Shown piece by piece: positions 1 to 8,173 of a stretch of 64,000 bases of DNA. Source of the stretch: Blautia faecis. Lineage in GTDB: Bacteria > Bacillota > Clostridia > Lachnospirales > Lachnospiraceae. The position numbers and the translations under genes were made by a program. The stretch lies in contig NZ_JAJCIA010000002.1 in assembly GCF_020554845.1 (NCBI RefSeq), forward strand, positions 62,001 to 126,000, written 5' to 3'. The notes under the pieces are model-generated. The model saw only the letters and a list, made by a program, of their open reading frames with translations, was not told where the DNA came from and did not search any database. Positions within the stretch are counted from its first letter, which is position 1, and every line of letters begins with the position of its first letter.

Positions 1-1
1 T

Positions 2-343
2 ATCAAGCGGGCTACCAGCGAAGCAAGAGCTATGGTGACCAAGTATGGTATGTCCGATAAGATTGGACTGATCTCCTATGGAGATGATGACGATGAGGTA
101 TTTATTGGACGAGATCTGGCGCACACCCGCGGTTACAGCGAGGATGTTGCCAAGGCAATTGACAGTGAGATTCACAGTATCATTGAGGAGTGTCATGACA
201 ATGCGAAGAAGATTATTTCTGAGCATATGGAGGTTCTTCATGGCTGTGCCAAGCTCCTTCTCGAGAAGGAAAAAGTTCATCGGGATGAATTTGAAGCACT
301 TTTTACAATGGAAAAATCGGGTGAATCAAATGAAAGTATATAA
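2..343 (+). CDS. ftsH: ATP-dependent zinc metalloprotease FtsH, C-terminal fragment
   Basis: The window opens inside this gene; the last 113 codons are visible. The reading frame begins IKRATSEARAMVTKYGMSDK, the typical start of the FtsH C-terminal protease segment, and continues with the DLAHTRGYSE and VHRDEFEALF signatures. FtsH is a membrane-bound AAA+ protease that degrades misfolded membrane proteins and short-lived regulators. The AAA module and the HEXXH zinc site lie upstream of the window. A strong intrinsic terminator follows about 140 bp after the stop codon. The call is firm for the family; nothing can be said about the missing N-terminal part. Confidence 0.93.
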   Translation: MKRATSEARAMVTKYGMSDKIGLISYGDDDDEVFIGRDLAHTRGYSEDVAKAIDSEIHSIIEECHDNAKKIISEHMEVLHGCAKLLLEKEKVHRDEFEALFTMEKSGESNESI

Positions 344-685
344 CATGCACAAAAAATAATAGTGATTTTTGTGAAGTTTGTGCACACTTTTTGGTGGACA
401 CATGGTACTATATACATCGTAAAAACCCCCCAATACATTATATAGTTTTTGCTACACCCCATAAGAAGAAATACCTTCTCCAAAAAAGACAGCTTTTACC
501 GGCTGTCTTTTTTACGTTAAATGAATAAGGTATTTTAGATCGTGTTTGAAATGTGGTGGGAGTTCTTTGGTGAAAACGTCGGTAAGCTGGGCGGAAATTT
601 GGAGAATAAGCCGAATTTTAACAGTTGTGGGAAGAAATGTTTTCAGTTAAAATATAGGGTGTAATTTTTTTGAAAGAGGGATGTT
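344..685. other. Intergenic region ftsH to GH13 gene
   Basis: This 342-bp gap holds the ftsH terminator (482-514). Near 648 there is a TAAAAT that could be a -10 box for the downstream gene, but the matching -35 (TTGTGG, 625-630) is poor. I see no small gene or RNA in the rest of it. Confidence 0.5.
482..514 (+). terminator. Intrinsic terminator after ftsH
   Basis: A 12-bp stem, AAAAAAGACAGC pairing with GCTGTCTTTTTT around an 8-nt loop, runs straight into a T tract. It lies about 140 bp after the ftsH stop and should end that transcript. Confidence 0.85.
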
Positions 686-2818
686 ATGGATCGTAATAAT
701 GCAGATGTAATGAAAAAAATGCAATATATATTGAATATGAGACCGGTTTTGAATACAGAGGCATTGTTCAGCGATGGTTCTGATTATTACCGTTGTCCGT
801 CAAATCCCAAAGCAGGAGACAAGGTCCGTATCCGCTTCCGCACCAAGCGGAACAACGTAGATATGGTTTATTTAGTATACGATGGCAAGCGTCAACAGAT
901 GGAGCGTGTGGCCAAATCCAATGGATTTGATTATTATGAGACTTCTATTATTATGGGAGAGGAGATTGTCCGTTACCATTTTGAGATCACATACGGATGG
1001 GTGACCTGTTATTATAATTATCAGGGCGTTTCCATGAACCCGGAGGAGCGTCTGGAGTTTGAGATTTATCCCGATTATGATACACCCCAGTGGGCGAAGG
1101 GTGCTGTTATGTACCAGATTTTTGTGGATCGCTTCTGCAATGGGGATCCGACGAATGATGTGGAGGATCGTGAATATTTTTATATTGGCGATATGACTTC
1201 CAGGGTAAGAGACTGGGGAAAAGTTCCGGCAGTAATGGGGGTGCGGGAGTTTTATGGCGGTGACCTGCAGGGAATTATGGATAAACTGGATTATCTGCAG
1301 GATCTGGGAGTGGATGTTATTTATCTGAACCCGATTTTTGTTTCTCCAAGTAATCACAAGTACGATATTCAGGATTATGAGTATGTGGATCCCCATTACG
1401 GCAAGATCGTGGAGGATATGGATGATGGCCTTCTGAATGAGGGGGACCGCGAGAATGCCCATGCCCGGAAATTTATTAAGCGTGTGACCGATAAGCGGAA
1501 TCTGGAGGCAAGTAATGAACTGTTTGCAAAGCTTGTGGAGGAAATCCATAAGAGAGGCATGAAAGTAATCCTGGATGGTGTGTTTAACCATTGTGGATCT
1601 TTTAACAAATGGATGGACAGAGAGCGGATCTATGAGAACCAGGAGGGATATCCAAAGGGAGCGTATATTTCTGCAGACAGTCCATATAGGTATTACTTTA
1701 ATTTCTATGACGAGAACCGCTGGCCGTACAATCCTACCTATGATGGATGGTGGACTCATGATACTTTGCCGAAGCTGAATTATGAAGCCTCCAGGGATCT
1801 GTATGATAAGATTCTGGAGATTGGTAAGAAGTGGGTTTCTGCGCCTTATAATGTAGATGGATGGAGATTGGATGTGGCGGCAGATCTTGGGCACAGCAAC
1901 GAATTTAACCATCAATTCTGGAAGGATTTCAGGAAAGCTGTAAAGGAGGCAAATCCCAATGCGATCATTCTGGCAGAGCATTACGGAAATCCGGAGAGCT
2001 GGCTGCAGGGGGATGAGTGGGATACGGTTATGAACTACGATGCCTTTATGGAACCTCTGACCTGGTTCCTGACGGGCATGGAGAAGCACAGTGATGAGTG
2101 CAGGGATGACCTTTATGGAAACAGTGATGCCTTTATTGGGGCTATGAAGACTCATATGAGGGCACTTCATATGTCTGCACTTTATACGTCCATGAATGAG
2201 CTGTCCAATCATGATCATTCCAGATTTCTCACCAGAACAAACCGCCGTGTGGGAAGGATTTCCTATGCCGGTGCGGAAGCTGCTTCCCAGAACATCAATC
2301 CTGCAGTGATGCGTGAAGGTGTTGTGGTGCAGATGACCTGGCCGGGAGCACCAACTGTTTATTATGGTGATGAGGCAGGTGTCTGTGGCTTTACGGATCC
2401 GGATAACAGAAGAACTTATCCATGGGGACATGAGGATCAGATGATGATTGCGTTCCACAGAGATATGATTAAGATCCATAAGGAATATGATTTCTTAAGT
2501 AATGGTTCCCTTGTGTTCCTCTGGAATGATTATCAGGGACTTTGCTTCGGAAGATTTTCCCATGATGAAAGAATGATTGTGATTCTGAATAACCGGAATG
2601 AGGATCGGGAGGTTGAGATTGAGGTCTGGAAGACGGGAATCAGCAGACTGAAGGATTCTGTGTTGAAGCGGATCATGCTGTCTTACCGTGATGGATATAC
2701 TACGGAGGAATATGAATATACAGCCAAGGCAGGTGTGATCAGGGTGCCGATGCCAGCGTTTGGGGCGATGGTGTTGTATCATAAGTGTGAGAATCCGACT
2801 ATATTTGTGGAAGATTAA
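686..2818 (+). CDS. GH13 alpha-glycosidase (neopullulanase/cyclomaltodextrinase-like)
   Basis: A 710-residue protein with no signal peptide, so probably cytosolic, hydrolysing imported maltodextrins or related alpha-glucans. Residues about 40-130 resemble the N-terminal CBM34-type beta domain, followed by the (beta/alpha)8 barrel. All four GH13 motifs are visible: DGVFNH (D297-H302), GWRLDVA with nucleophile D396, LAEH with acid/base E431, and NHD (H509-D510). The segment after D396 reads AAD where neopullulanases often have ANE. The N-domain plus the FYGGDLQGI stretch favour the neopullulanase/cyclomaltodextrinase/maltogenic amylase branch. A sugar ABC transporter lies 2 kb downstream and could supply substrate, which is inference. 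Start ATG at 686 has a GAGGG ribosome site. Confidence 0.88.
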   Translation: MDRNNADVMKKMQYILNMRPVLNTEALFSDGSDYYRCPSNPKAGDKVRIRFRTKRNNVDMVYLVYDGKRQQMERVAKSNGFDYYETSIIMGEEIVRYHFEITYGWVTCYYNYQGVSMNPEERLEFEIYPDYDTPQWAKGAVMYQIFVDRFCNGDPTNDVEDREYFYIGDMTSRVRDWGKVPAVMGVREFYGGDLQGIMDKLDYLQDLGVDVIYLNPIFVSPSNHKYDIQDYEYVDPHYGKIVEDMDDGLLNEGDRENAHARKFIKRVTDKRNLEASNELFAKLVEEIHKRGMKVILDGVFNHCGSFNKWMDRERIYENQEGYPKGAYISADSPYRYYFNFYDENRWPYNPTYDGWWTHDTLPKLNYEASRDLYDKILEIGKKWVSAPYNVDGWRLDVAADLGHSNEFNHQFWKDFRKAVKEANPNAIILAEHYGNPESWLQGDEWDTVMNYDAFMEPLTWFLTGMEKHSDECRDDLYGNSDAFIGAMKTHMRALHMSALYTSMNELSNHDHSRFLTRTNRRVGRISYAGAEAASQNINPAVMREGVVVQMTWPGAPTVYYGDEAGVCGFTDPDNRRTYPWGHEDQMMIAFHRDMIKIHKEYDFLSNGSLVFLWNDYQGLCFGRFSHDERMIVILNNRNEDREVEIEVWKTGISRLKDSVLKRIMLSYRDGYTTEEYEYTAKAGVIRVPMPAFGAMVLYHKCENPTIFVED

Positions 2819-2823
2819 GGGAC

Positions 2824-3014
2824 GCCGCGAGGAGGAACCTATGGGCTGACGGCCAGAGCTGTGGTTCCGGGATTTTCCATATACGCTTATTTGCAGGAGG
2901 TGGAGCAAACTCGGCCACATGGTGGCCTCAGACAGTGCTCCACCTCCTGCGCGTATATGGAAAATCCCTGGAATCCTCGCAATGGCCGCCAGTCCATAGG
3001 CCCCTCCTCGCGGC
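2824..3014. repeat. 191-nt long imperfect palindrome (hairpin element)
   Basis: The stretch right after the GH13 stop folds onto itself almost end to end. The outer ends GCCGCGAGGAGG and CCTCCTCGCGGC pair. An 18-bp perfect segment follows (2869-2886 with 2951-2968), then a 6-nt bulge at 2887-2892, a 15-bp perfect stem (2893-2907 with 2936-2950), and a loop with its own 6-bp stem (GGCCAC, 2913-2918, with GTGGCC, 2922-2927). No T tract follows, so it is not a simple terminator. It could be a palindromic repeat element or a structured RNA; no second copy is present in this window. Confidence 0.8.
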
Positions 3015-3086
3015 TGAGTATTCAAGGCGAAAAAAGAACGTTTGGTATCAGGGCGCTGCGCTGCTGATACAGAGAAGAGAGATAAA

Positions 3087-3116
3087 AAACTCCCAGGTAA
3101 AAATATCTGGGAGTTT
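3087..3116. terminator. Bidirectional terminator between the GH13 gene and tRNA-Tyr
   Basis: AAACTCCCAG (3087-3096) pairs perfectly with CTGGGAGTTT (3107-3116). On the minus strand the stem is followed by a run of T, making it the last of three stacked terminators behind tRNA-Tyr. It may also end the GH13 transcript on the plus strand. Confidence 0.7.
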
Positions 3117-3164
3117 AGAATATAGTGGATGGAGAAGGATTCGAACCGCTTTGGCGTATGACAG

Positions 3165-3193
3165 AAAAATTCCAGAGCGAATATGCTCTGGAG
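3165..3193 (-). terminator. Second tandem tRNA-Tyr terminator
   Basis: TCCAGAGC (3171-3178) pairs with GCTCTGGA (3185-3192), and the minus-strand product ends in a T run (3165-3169). It is a duplicate of the terminator at 3239-3267. Confidence 0.75.
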
Positions 3194-3238
3194 TAGTAGT
3201 GGATGGAGAAGGATTCGAACCGCTTTGGCGTATGACAG

Positions 3239-3267
3239 AAAAACTCCAGAGCGAATATGCTCTGGAG
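3239..3267 (-). terminator. tRNA-Tyr intrinsic terminator
   Basis: On the minus strand CTCCAGAGC, a 6-nt loop and GCTCTGGAG are followed by TTTTT. It begins 7 nt after the tRNA 3' end and is the normal end of the tRNA transcript. Confidence 0.85.
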
Positions 3268-3273
3268 TAGTAG

Positions 3274-3355
3274 TGGATGGAGAAGGATTCGAACCTTCGA
3301 AGGCATCGCCAGCAGATTTACAGTCTGTCCCCTTTGGCCACTCGGGAATCCATCC
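3274..3355 (-). tRNA. tRNA-Tyr (anticodon GTA)
   Basis: Read on the minus strand, the gene starts GGATGGATTCCCGAGTGGCC. The anticodon loop reads CTGTAAA (anticodon GTA), there is a long variable arm as expected for bacterial tRNA-Tyr, the T arm carries GGTTCGAATCC, and the 7-bp acceptor stem GGATGGA/TCCATCC is perfect. The discriminator base is A. CCA is not encoded (ACTA follows). It has its own promoter at 3368-3396 and terminator at 3239-3267, and it converges with the GH13 gene. Confidence 0.97.
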
Positions 3356-3367
3356 GTGAACGAATTT

Positions 3368-3396
3368 ATTATATACAAAGAAGAAAGTTTTTGCAA
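3368..3396 (-). promoter_or_regulatory. Sigma-A promoter of tRNA-Tyr
   Basis: On the minus strand TTGCAA (3391-3396), a 17-bp spacer and a perfect TATAAT (3368-3373) lie just upstream of the tRNA 5' end at 3355. Spacing and distance to the tRNA fit a strong stable-RNA promoter. Confidence 0.85.
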
Positions 3397-3477
3397 GATA
3401 TTTTTTCAGTTTTTTTGATATTGTACACGCGAGGGGAATGAAAAAAGAATCAATAACTCATTTTTTTTGCAAAGAGG

Positions 3478-3506
3478 TAGACGAATGGGGAAAAATCTGC
3501 TAAACT
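3478..3506 (+). promoter_or_regulatory. Possible promoter of fba
   Basis: TAGACG (3478-3483), 17 bp, TAAACT (3501-3506), about 50 bp upstream of the fba start. The -35 box matches consensus at four of six positions, so this is a tentative call. Confidence 0.4.
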
Positions 3507-3557
3507 ACAGACAATGGAAATAGTTAAGGTGTTTCCAAAGATAGGAGGAATTTTATC

Positions 3558-4427
3558 ATGTATGAGTTAGTTAATGCAACAGAAATGCTGAAAAAAGCAA
3601 AAGCTGGACATTATGCAGTAGGTCAGTTCAATATCAACAACCTTGAGTGGACAAAGGCTATCCTGCTTACAGCACAGGAACTGAACTCCCCGGTTATTCT
3701 GGGCGTTTCCGAAGGCGCTGGTAAGTACATGGCTGGTTATAAGACTGTTGTTGGAATGGTTAAAGGTATGATGGAAGAGCAGAAGATCACTGTTCCGGTT
3801 GCACTTCACCTGGATCACGGTTCATATGAAGGATGCCTGAAATGTGTTGAGGCTGGATTCTCATCCATCATGTTCGACGGTTCTCATTACCCGATCGAAG
3901 AGAACGTTGCTAAGACTAAAGAACTGGTTAAGATCACAAGAGAGCATGGAATGTCCTTAGAGGCAGAGGTTGGCTCCATCGGTGGTGAGGAAGATGGCGT
4001 TATCGGTATGGGCGAGTGCGCAGATCCTAAGGAATGCAAGATGATCGCTGATCTTGGTATCGATTTCCTGGCAGCAGGTATTGGTAACATTCATGGTAAA
4101 TATCCAGCTAACTGGAAGGGCTTAAGCTTTGAGACTCTGGATGCAATCCAGCAGCTTACAGGTGATATGCCGTTAGTACTTCACGGTGGTACAGGTATTC
4201 CTACAGACATGATCAAGAAAGCTATCGACCTTGGAGTTTCCAAGATCAATGTTAACACAGAGTGCCAGCTTTCTTTTGCAGAAGCTACACGTAAATACAT
4301 CGAGGAAGGCAAAGATCAGCAGGGTAAAGGATATGACCCACGTAAGCTTCTTGCACCTGGCTTCGATGCAATCAAGGCTACTGTTAAAGAGAAAATGGAA
4401 ATCTTCGGATCCGTTGGAAAAGCTTGA
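3558..4427 (+). CDS. fba: Class II fructose-1,6-bisphosphate aldolase
   Basis: A 289-residue zinc-dependent aldolase that splits fructose 1,6-bisphosphate into DHAP and glyceraldehyde 3-phosphate in glycolysis. Diagnostic segments are HLDHG, with D86 and zinc ligand H87, the glycine-rich GIGNIHGKYP carrying a second zinc histidine, LHGGTGIP with the third, and INVNTE for the phosphate site. Length and motifs fit the short FbaA-type class II family; tagatose-bisphosphate aldolases of the same family are the main alternative. AGGAGG lies 8 nt before the ATG. The gene is monocistronic, with a terminator at 4461-4488. Codon choice looks optimised, as expected for a highly expressed gene. Confidence 0.95.
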   Translation: MYELVNATEMLKKAKAGHYAVGQFNINNLEWTKAILLTAQELNSPVILGVSEGAGKYMAGYKTVVGMVKGMMEEQKITVPVALHLDHGSYEGCLKCVEAGFSSIMFDGSHYPIEENVAKTKELVKITREHGMSLEAEVGSIGGEEDGVIGMGECADPKECKMIADLGIDFLAAGIGNIHGKYPANWKGLSFETLDAIQQLTGDMPLVLHGGTGIPTDMIKKAIDLGVSKINVNTECQLSFAEATRKYIEEGKDQQGKGYDPRKLLAPGFDAIKATVKEKMEIFGSVGKA

Positions 4428-4460
4428 ATATGATTTTTCTCCGCACATGCGGAAAGAGAA

Positions 4461-4488
4461 AGGGGACTGCGCAAGCAGTCCTCTTTTG
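4461..4488 (+). terminator. Intrinsic terminator of fba
   Basis: GGACTGC, GCAA tetraloop and GCAGTCC are followed by TCTTTT, about 35 bp after the fba stop. Confidence 0.85.
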
Positions 4489-4584
4489 CATATATGAGAT
4501 GTTTCACAGACTGCTTTTTCCAATAGGTTCTGGCTTGTGACCCGAATTATTATTCAAAGTCTGGATCTGATAAAAATTGTAATG

Positions 4585-4606
4585 TTTTGTACAAGTTGCG
4601 ACAAAA
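4585..4606. promoter_or_regulatory. Possible operator upstream of the sugar-binding protein gene
   Basis: TTTTGT (4585-4590) and ACAAAA (4601-4606) form a 22-bp interrupted palindrome about 135 bp before the binding-protein gene. The spacing would suit a dimeric regulator such as the AraC-type response regulator encoded downstream. No binding consensus is known to me, so this is only a candidate. Confidence 0.25.
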
Positions 4607-4739
4607 TGTCCATATTCAAATATCACTCTCTAAAAAAATGAACATGTTTCTTGATTTTTTATCATGGTTTTTTAACAGAAAAATCAGTATTATATAAACA
4701 TCTTAAGAAACGGTTCTCAAAGAAAAGGAGAGTAAAATT

Positions 4740-6017
4740 ATGAAGATGAGAAAAATCGCAGCAATGGGACTTAGCGCAGTTATGGCAGCTTCTATGGTAC
4801 CAGCATTACCGGTTATGGCTGATGATGCATCTGGAAAGGTTTACTACTTAAACTTCAAACCAGAGCAGGATGAAGCATGGCAGAATCTGGCAGCAAAATA
4901 TATAGAAGAAACAGGTGTTCCGGTAACAGTTGTTACAGCAGCTTCCGGACAGTATGAGACCACACTTCAGTCTGAGATGGCTAAGAGTGATGCTCCTACA
5001 CTTTTCCAGGTAAACGGACCTGTAGGACTTAAGAACTGGAAGGATTATTGCTATGATCTGTCCGGATCTGATATCTACTCACAGCTTACATCTGATGCTT
5101 ACACTGTAAAAGACGGTGATGCAGTTGATGGTATTGCATACGTAATCGAGTCCTATGGACTGATCGTAAACAAAACCTTACTGGAAAAAGCAGGCTACAC
5201 AGTAGATGACATCAAGAGCTTTGATGATCTGAAGAAGGTTGCTGATGACATCCAGGCAAGAAAAGATGAGCTTGGAGTGAAAGGTGCTTTCACAAGCGCT
5301 GGTATGGACGGATCCTCTGACTGGAGATTCAAAACACACCTTGCAAACCTTCCAATCTACTATGAGTATCAGGCAGATGGCATCGATGATACAGATGCAA
5401 TCAAGGGAACATACCTTGATAACTATAAGAACGTATTTGATCTTTACATCACAGATTCTACCTGCGATGGAGCTGAGCTTTCCGCTAAGACAGCAGATGA
5501 CTCCCGTAACGAGTTCATCAACGGAGATGCAGTATTCTATCAGAATGGTTCCTGGGAATATGGCGAATTGTCCAAAACATACAGCGATGACGAGCTGGCT
5601 ATGATTCCGATTTACTTCGGTGTTGATGATGAGAACGAAGGCCTTGCAACCGGTACAGAGAACTTCTGGTGTGTAAACAAAGAAGCTTCTGAGGAAGATA
5701 TCCAGGCAACACTTGATTTCATGAACTGGTGCGTAACTTCTGAGGATGGAACAAAGGCTATGTCAGAAGACTTGGGCTTTACAATTCCTTTCAAAACAGC
5801 ACAGGAGCCCACAAACGTATTTGTAAAACAGGATGCAGAGTATACAGCAGCTGGCCTTACACCTGTATCATGGAACTTCACAACAATGCCATCTGAAGAG
5901 TGGAAGAACGGTCTTGGTACAGCGCTTACATTATATGCAGCAGGAAGCGGTTCCTGGGATGATGTAGTTTCCGCATTCGTTGACAATTGGGCAACTGAGA
6001 AAGCTCTTTCCGAATAA
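4740..6017 (+). CDS. ABC transporter sugar-binding protein (extracellular, family 1)
   Basis: A 425-residue solute-binding protein. Residues 1-27 form a Sec signal peptide with a VMA cleavage site before DDASGK. There is no lipobox cysteine, unusual for a Gram-positive binding protein, which is normally lipid-anchored. The mature part has the family-1 pattern: early YYLNFKPEQDEAW, the ESYGLIVNKTLLEKAGY hinge segment, and NFWCVNKEA near the C-terminus. Two permease genes follow after a 194-bp gap with hairpins, and no ATPase gene is present, so a shared MsmK-type ATPase is probably used. Sugar specificity cannot be read. GGAG ends 8 nt before the ATG. Confidence 0.85.
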   Translation: MKMRKIAAMGLSAVMAASMVPALPVMADDASGKVYYLNFKPEQDEAWQNLAAKYIEETGVPVTVVTAASGQYETTLQSEMAKSDAPTLFQVNGPVGLKNWKDYCYDLSGSDIYSQLTSDAYTVKDGDAVDGIAYVIESYGLIVNKTLLEKAGYTVDDIKSFDDLKKVADDIQARKDELGVKGAFTSAGMDGSSDWRFKTHLANLPIYYEYQADGIDDTDAIKGTYLDNYKNVFDLYITDSTCDGAELSAKTADDSRNEFINGDAVFYQNGSWEYGELSKTYSDDELAMIPIYFGVDDENEGLATGTENFWCVNKEASEEDIQATLDFMNWCVTSEDGTKAMSEDLGFTIPFKTAQEPTNVFVKQDAEYTAAGLTPVSWNFTTMPSEEWKNGLGTALTLYAAGSGSWDDVVSAFVDNWATEKALSE

Positions 6018-6050
6018 TCGTAACAGGTAATAAATTTCTTTCCAACAGCA

Positions 6051-6127
6051 TATAATATGTCCAGAAGAAATTCAGGACATATTATAGAATGGTGAACAGG
6101 GTGGGGAGGCGAAATACAGCCTCCCCA
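6051..6127 (+). promoter_or_regulatory. Two hairpins between binding-protein and permease genes
   Basis: TATAATATGTCC (6051-6062) pairs perfectly with GGACATATTATA (6075-6086). A second stem, TGGGGAGGC (6102-6110) with GCCTCCCCA (6119-6127), is followed by TTTTAA. Such intercistronic hairpins often protect the binding-protein message or partly terminate transcription, so that binding protein is made in excess of permease. That role is inferred from position. Confidence 0.65.
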
Positions 6128-6211
6128 TTTTAATGGGAAAATGATGTAATGTTTTGGGGTGGTGGATAATCTTCCACAAAGGTGTCATAACAGGAAAAGG
6201 AGGAGTGAAAA

Positions 6212-7066
6212 ATGGTAGGAAAATCTCTGAAAAAATGGTGGCCGGTATTTGTTCTGCCAACATTGGCTGCATTTATTATAGGTTTCTTATGGCCGTTTAT
6301 CTGGGGTATTTATCTTTCATTTTGTAAATTTTCAACTGTAAAAGATGTAGTCTGGGTTGGACTTTCCAACTATCAGAAAATTTTTATCGGCGGTGACTTC
6401 AGTCATGCATTCTGGCTGACCGTTGTATTCGCATTTGTTTCCAGTATTCTGATTAATGTGTTGGCATTTTCCATTGCATTGGCTTTGACAAAAGGCTTCA
6501 AAGGAACAAACGTGTTCCGTACTGTATTCTTCATGCCGAACCTGATCGGTGGTATTGTACTTGGTTATATCTGGCAGACACTGTTAAACGGTCTGCTTTC
6601 CATGTGGGGACAGCCTCTTCTGAAGTTGTCTGCAACAAATGGTTTTATTGGAATGATCATCCTGTTGTTATGGCAGCAGATTGGATATATGATGATCATT
6701 TATGTGGCTGGTCTTAATAACGTATCTCCGGATCTGATTGAGGCTGCACAGATTGATGGCGCAACCGCATCACAGATCCTGTTTAAAATCAAGATTCCGA
6801 TGATCATGCCATCTGTTACAATTTGTACATTCCTTACTCTTACAAACGGATTCAAGATGTTCGACCAGAACCTTTCCCTTACAGGCGGAGATCCTGGAAA
6901 ACAGTCACAGTTACTGGCACTGAACATTTACGATACATTCTACGGACGAAGCGGCCCTGCATGGAAGGGTATCGGCCAGGCAAAAGCAGTTGTATTCTTT
7001 GTACTGGTTGTTGCAATCGCGTTGATCCAGCTTCGTGCAACATCATCTAAGGAGGTGCAGGCATAA
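6212..7066 (+). CDS. Sugar ABC transporter permease, MalF/UgpA type
   Basis: A 284-residue inner component of a carbohydrate importer with six predicted membrane segments. The first begins at about residue 14 (PVFVLPTLAAFIIGFLW). The ABC coupling (EAA) loop reads EAAQIDGATASQILFKIKIP at about residues 177-196. The short N-terminus is like UgpA and LacF rather than the long E. coli MalF. AGGAGG stands 9 nt before the ATG. The stop overlaps the start of the second permease by one base (TAATG), so the two are translationally coupled. Confidence 0.92.
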   Translation: MVGKSLKKWWPVFVLPTLAAFIIGFLWPFIWGIYLSFCKFSTVKDVVWVGLSNYQKIFIGGDFSHAFWLTVVFAFVSSILINVLAFSIALALTKGFKGTNVFRTVFFMPNLIGGIVLGYIWQTLLNGLLSMWGQPLLKLSATNGFIGMIILLLWQQIGYMMIIYVAGLNNVSPDLIEAAQIDGATASQILFKIKIPMIMPSVTICTFLTLTNGFKMFDQNLSLTGGDPGKQSQLLALNIYDTFYGRSGPAWKGIGQAKAVVFFVLVVAIALIQLRATSSKEVQA

Positions 7067-7902
7067 TGGCAGATAAGAAAAAAAGTATTATCCCAACTAT
7101 AATTCTTTCCGTAATTTCAATTATCTGGATCTACCCGATTGTTATGATCCTGTTTAACTCCTTAAAAGTGGAGTCCGCAATTACTACATCTGGTGTTTTC
7201 CAGTTTCCTACATCTGAGACCTGGAACGGAATCCAGAACTTTATAGCCAGCGTCACACAGATGGATTTCCTGAAATCCTTCTGGTACAGCCTTGTGATCT
7301 CAGTTATGTCTGTTGTTTTGATTCTGCTTTGTTGCTCTATGTGCGCATGGTACATTGTACGTGTAAACGGCTTGCTTTCCAAGGTTCTGTATTACCTTTG
7401 CGTATTCAGTATGGTTGTTCCTTTCCAGATGGTTATGTTTACCCTGGCAAAAACAGCAGATACTTTGAAACTGAATAATCCATACACCATTTGCATTGTT
7501 TACCTTGGATTTGGTGCCGGACTTGCAGTATTTATGTTTACCGGTTTTGTAAAAGGAAGCCCGCTGGAAATTGAGGAAGCTGCCATGATTGATGGATGCA
7601 GTCCTCTGCAGGTTTTCTTTAAGATCTTGATTCCGATTTTGAAACCAACCATTATCTCTACTGCAATTCTGGAGCTGATGTGGGTATGGAACGATTACCT
7701 TCTTCCAACACTGGTTCTGGATATTAAGAAGTATAAAACAATTCCAATGGCAATCCAGTATTTCCGTGGAAGCTATGGTCATGTGCAGATGGGACCGATG
7801 ATGGCAAGTATTATGATCGACATTATCCCGATTATTGTTGTATATCTGGTTTGCCAGAAATATATTATCGAGGGAGTTGTTGCAGGTGCAGTTAAGGGTT
7901 GA
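7066..7902 (+). CDS. Sugar ABC transporter permease, MalG/UgpE type
   Basis: A 278-residue second permease with about six membrane helices and the coupling motif EEAAMIDGCSPLQVFFKILIP at about residues 168-188. It ends GVVAGAVKG, the usual C-terminus of this family (the GS.T.GAVKG-type tail). It overlaps the preceding permease gene by one base and shares its GGAGG site. With the binding protein at 4740 it makes a complete importer apart from the ATPase. The following 270 bp contain no gene. Confidence 0.92.
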   Translation: MADKKKSIIPTIILSVISIIWIYPIVMILFNSLKVESAITTSGVFQFPTSETWNGIQNFIASVTQMDFLKSFWYSLVISVMSVVLILLCCSMCAWYIVRVNGLLSKVLYYLCVFSMVVPFQMVMFTLAKTADTLKLNNPYTICIVYLGFGAGLAVFMFTGFVKGSPLEIEEAAMIDGCSPLQVFFKILIPILKPTIISTAILELMWVWNDYLLPTLVLDIKKYKTIPMAIQYFRGSYGHVQMGPMMASIMIDIIPIIVVYLVCQKYIIEGVVAGAVKG

Positions 7903-8173
7903 TTTCTTTGGGTAAAAGAACGGTTTTTACCTGAGAAATTTGGAGATTATTCCCTTTTCAATATGATACCAGAATGTTAAAATAAAGATAGTTCTTTGCA
8001 GAGATGCGAGGGGCTATCTTTATCTTTATATAAGATTTCATGTGCGCCAGACAGAAAAAATGGGGCGAAGCAACAGGCGATATGAAATTTCTGGCTTTTC
8101 TGACAGACGGACATAAATGACAGTTGGAAGAGTTGTCCCGGTGTTAAATATAATAAAAGATCGGAGTACCAAT

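Larger units (their letters stand above)
3127..3274 (-). repeat. Two tandem 74-bp copies of the tRNA-Tyr 3' end plus terminator
   Basis: The 21 nt that form the 3' end of tRNA-Tyr (T-arm 3' part and acceptor) recur at 3127, 3201 and 3275, exactly 74 bp apart; only the copy at 3275 belongs to a complete tRNA. Each 74-bp unit also carries a GCTCTGGAG/CTCCAGAGC-type hairpin with a T run on the minus strand (3239-3267 and 3165-3193). The units are nearly identical: in the first the stem has TTCCAGAGC in place of CTCCAGAGC. The partial tRNA copies lack the anticodon arm and cannot be functional tRNAs. Confidence 0.9.

Noticed and set aside
872..2479. Long open frame (535 codons) on the minus strand opposite the GH13 gene
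   Set aside because: It is antisense to a gene with all catalytic motifs, has no recognisable domain or ribosome site, and its composition is that of a codon shadow.
3127..3260. Two further tRNA-like matches beside tRNA-Tyr
   Set aside because: Only the last 21 nt of the tRNA are repeated. There is no anticodon arm or 5' acceptor strand, so they are not tRNA genes.
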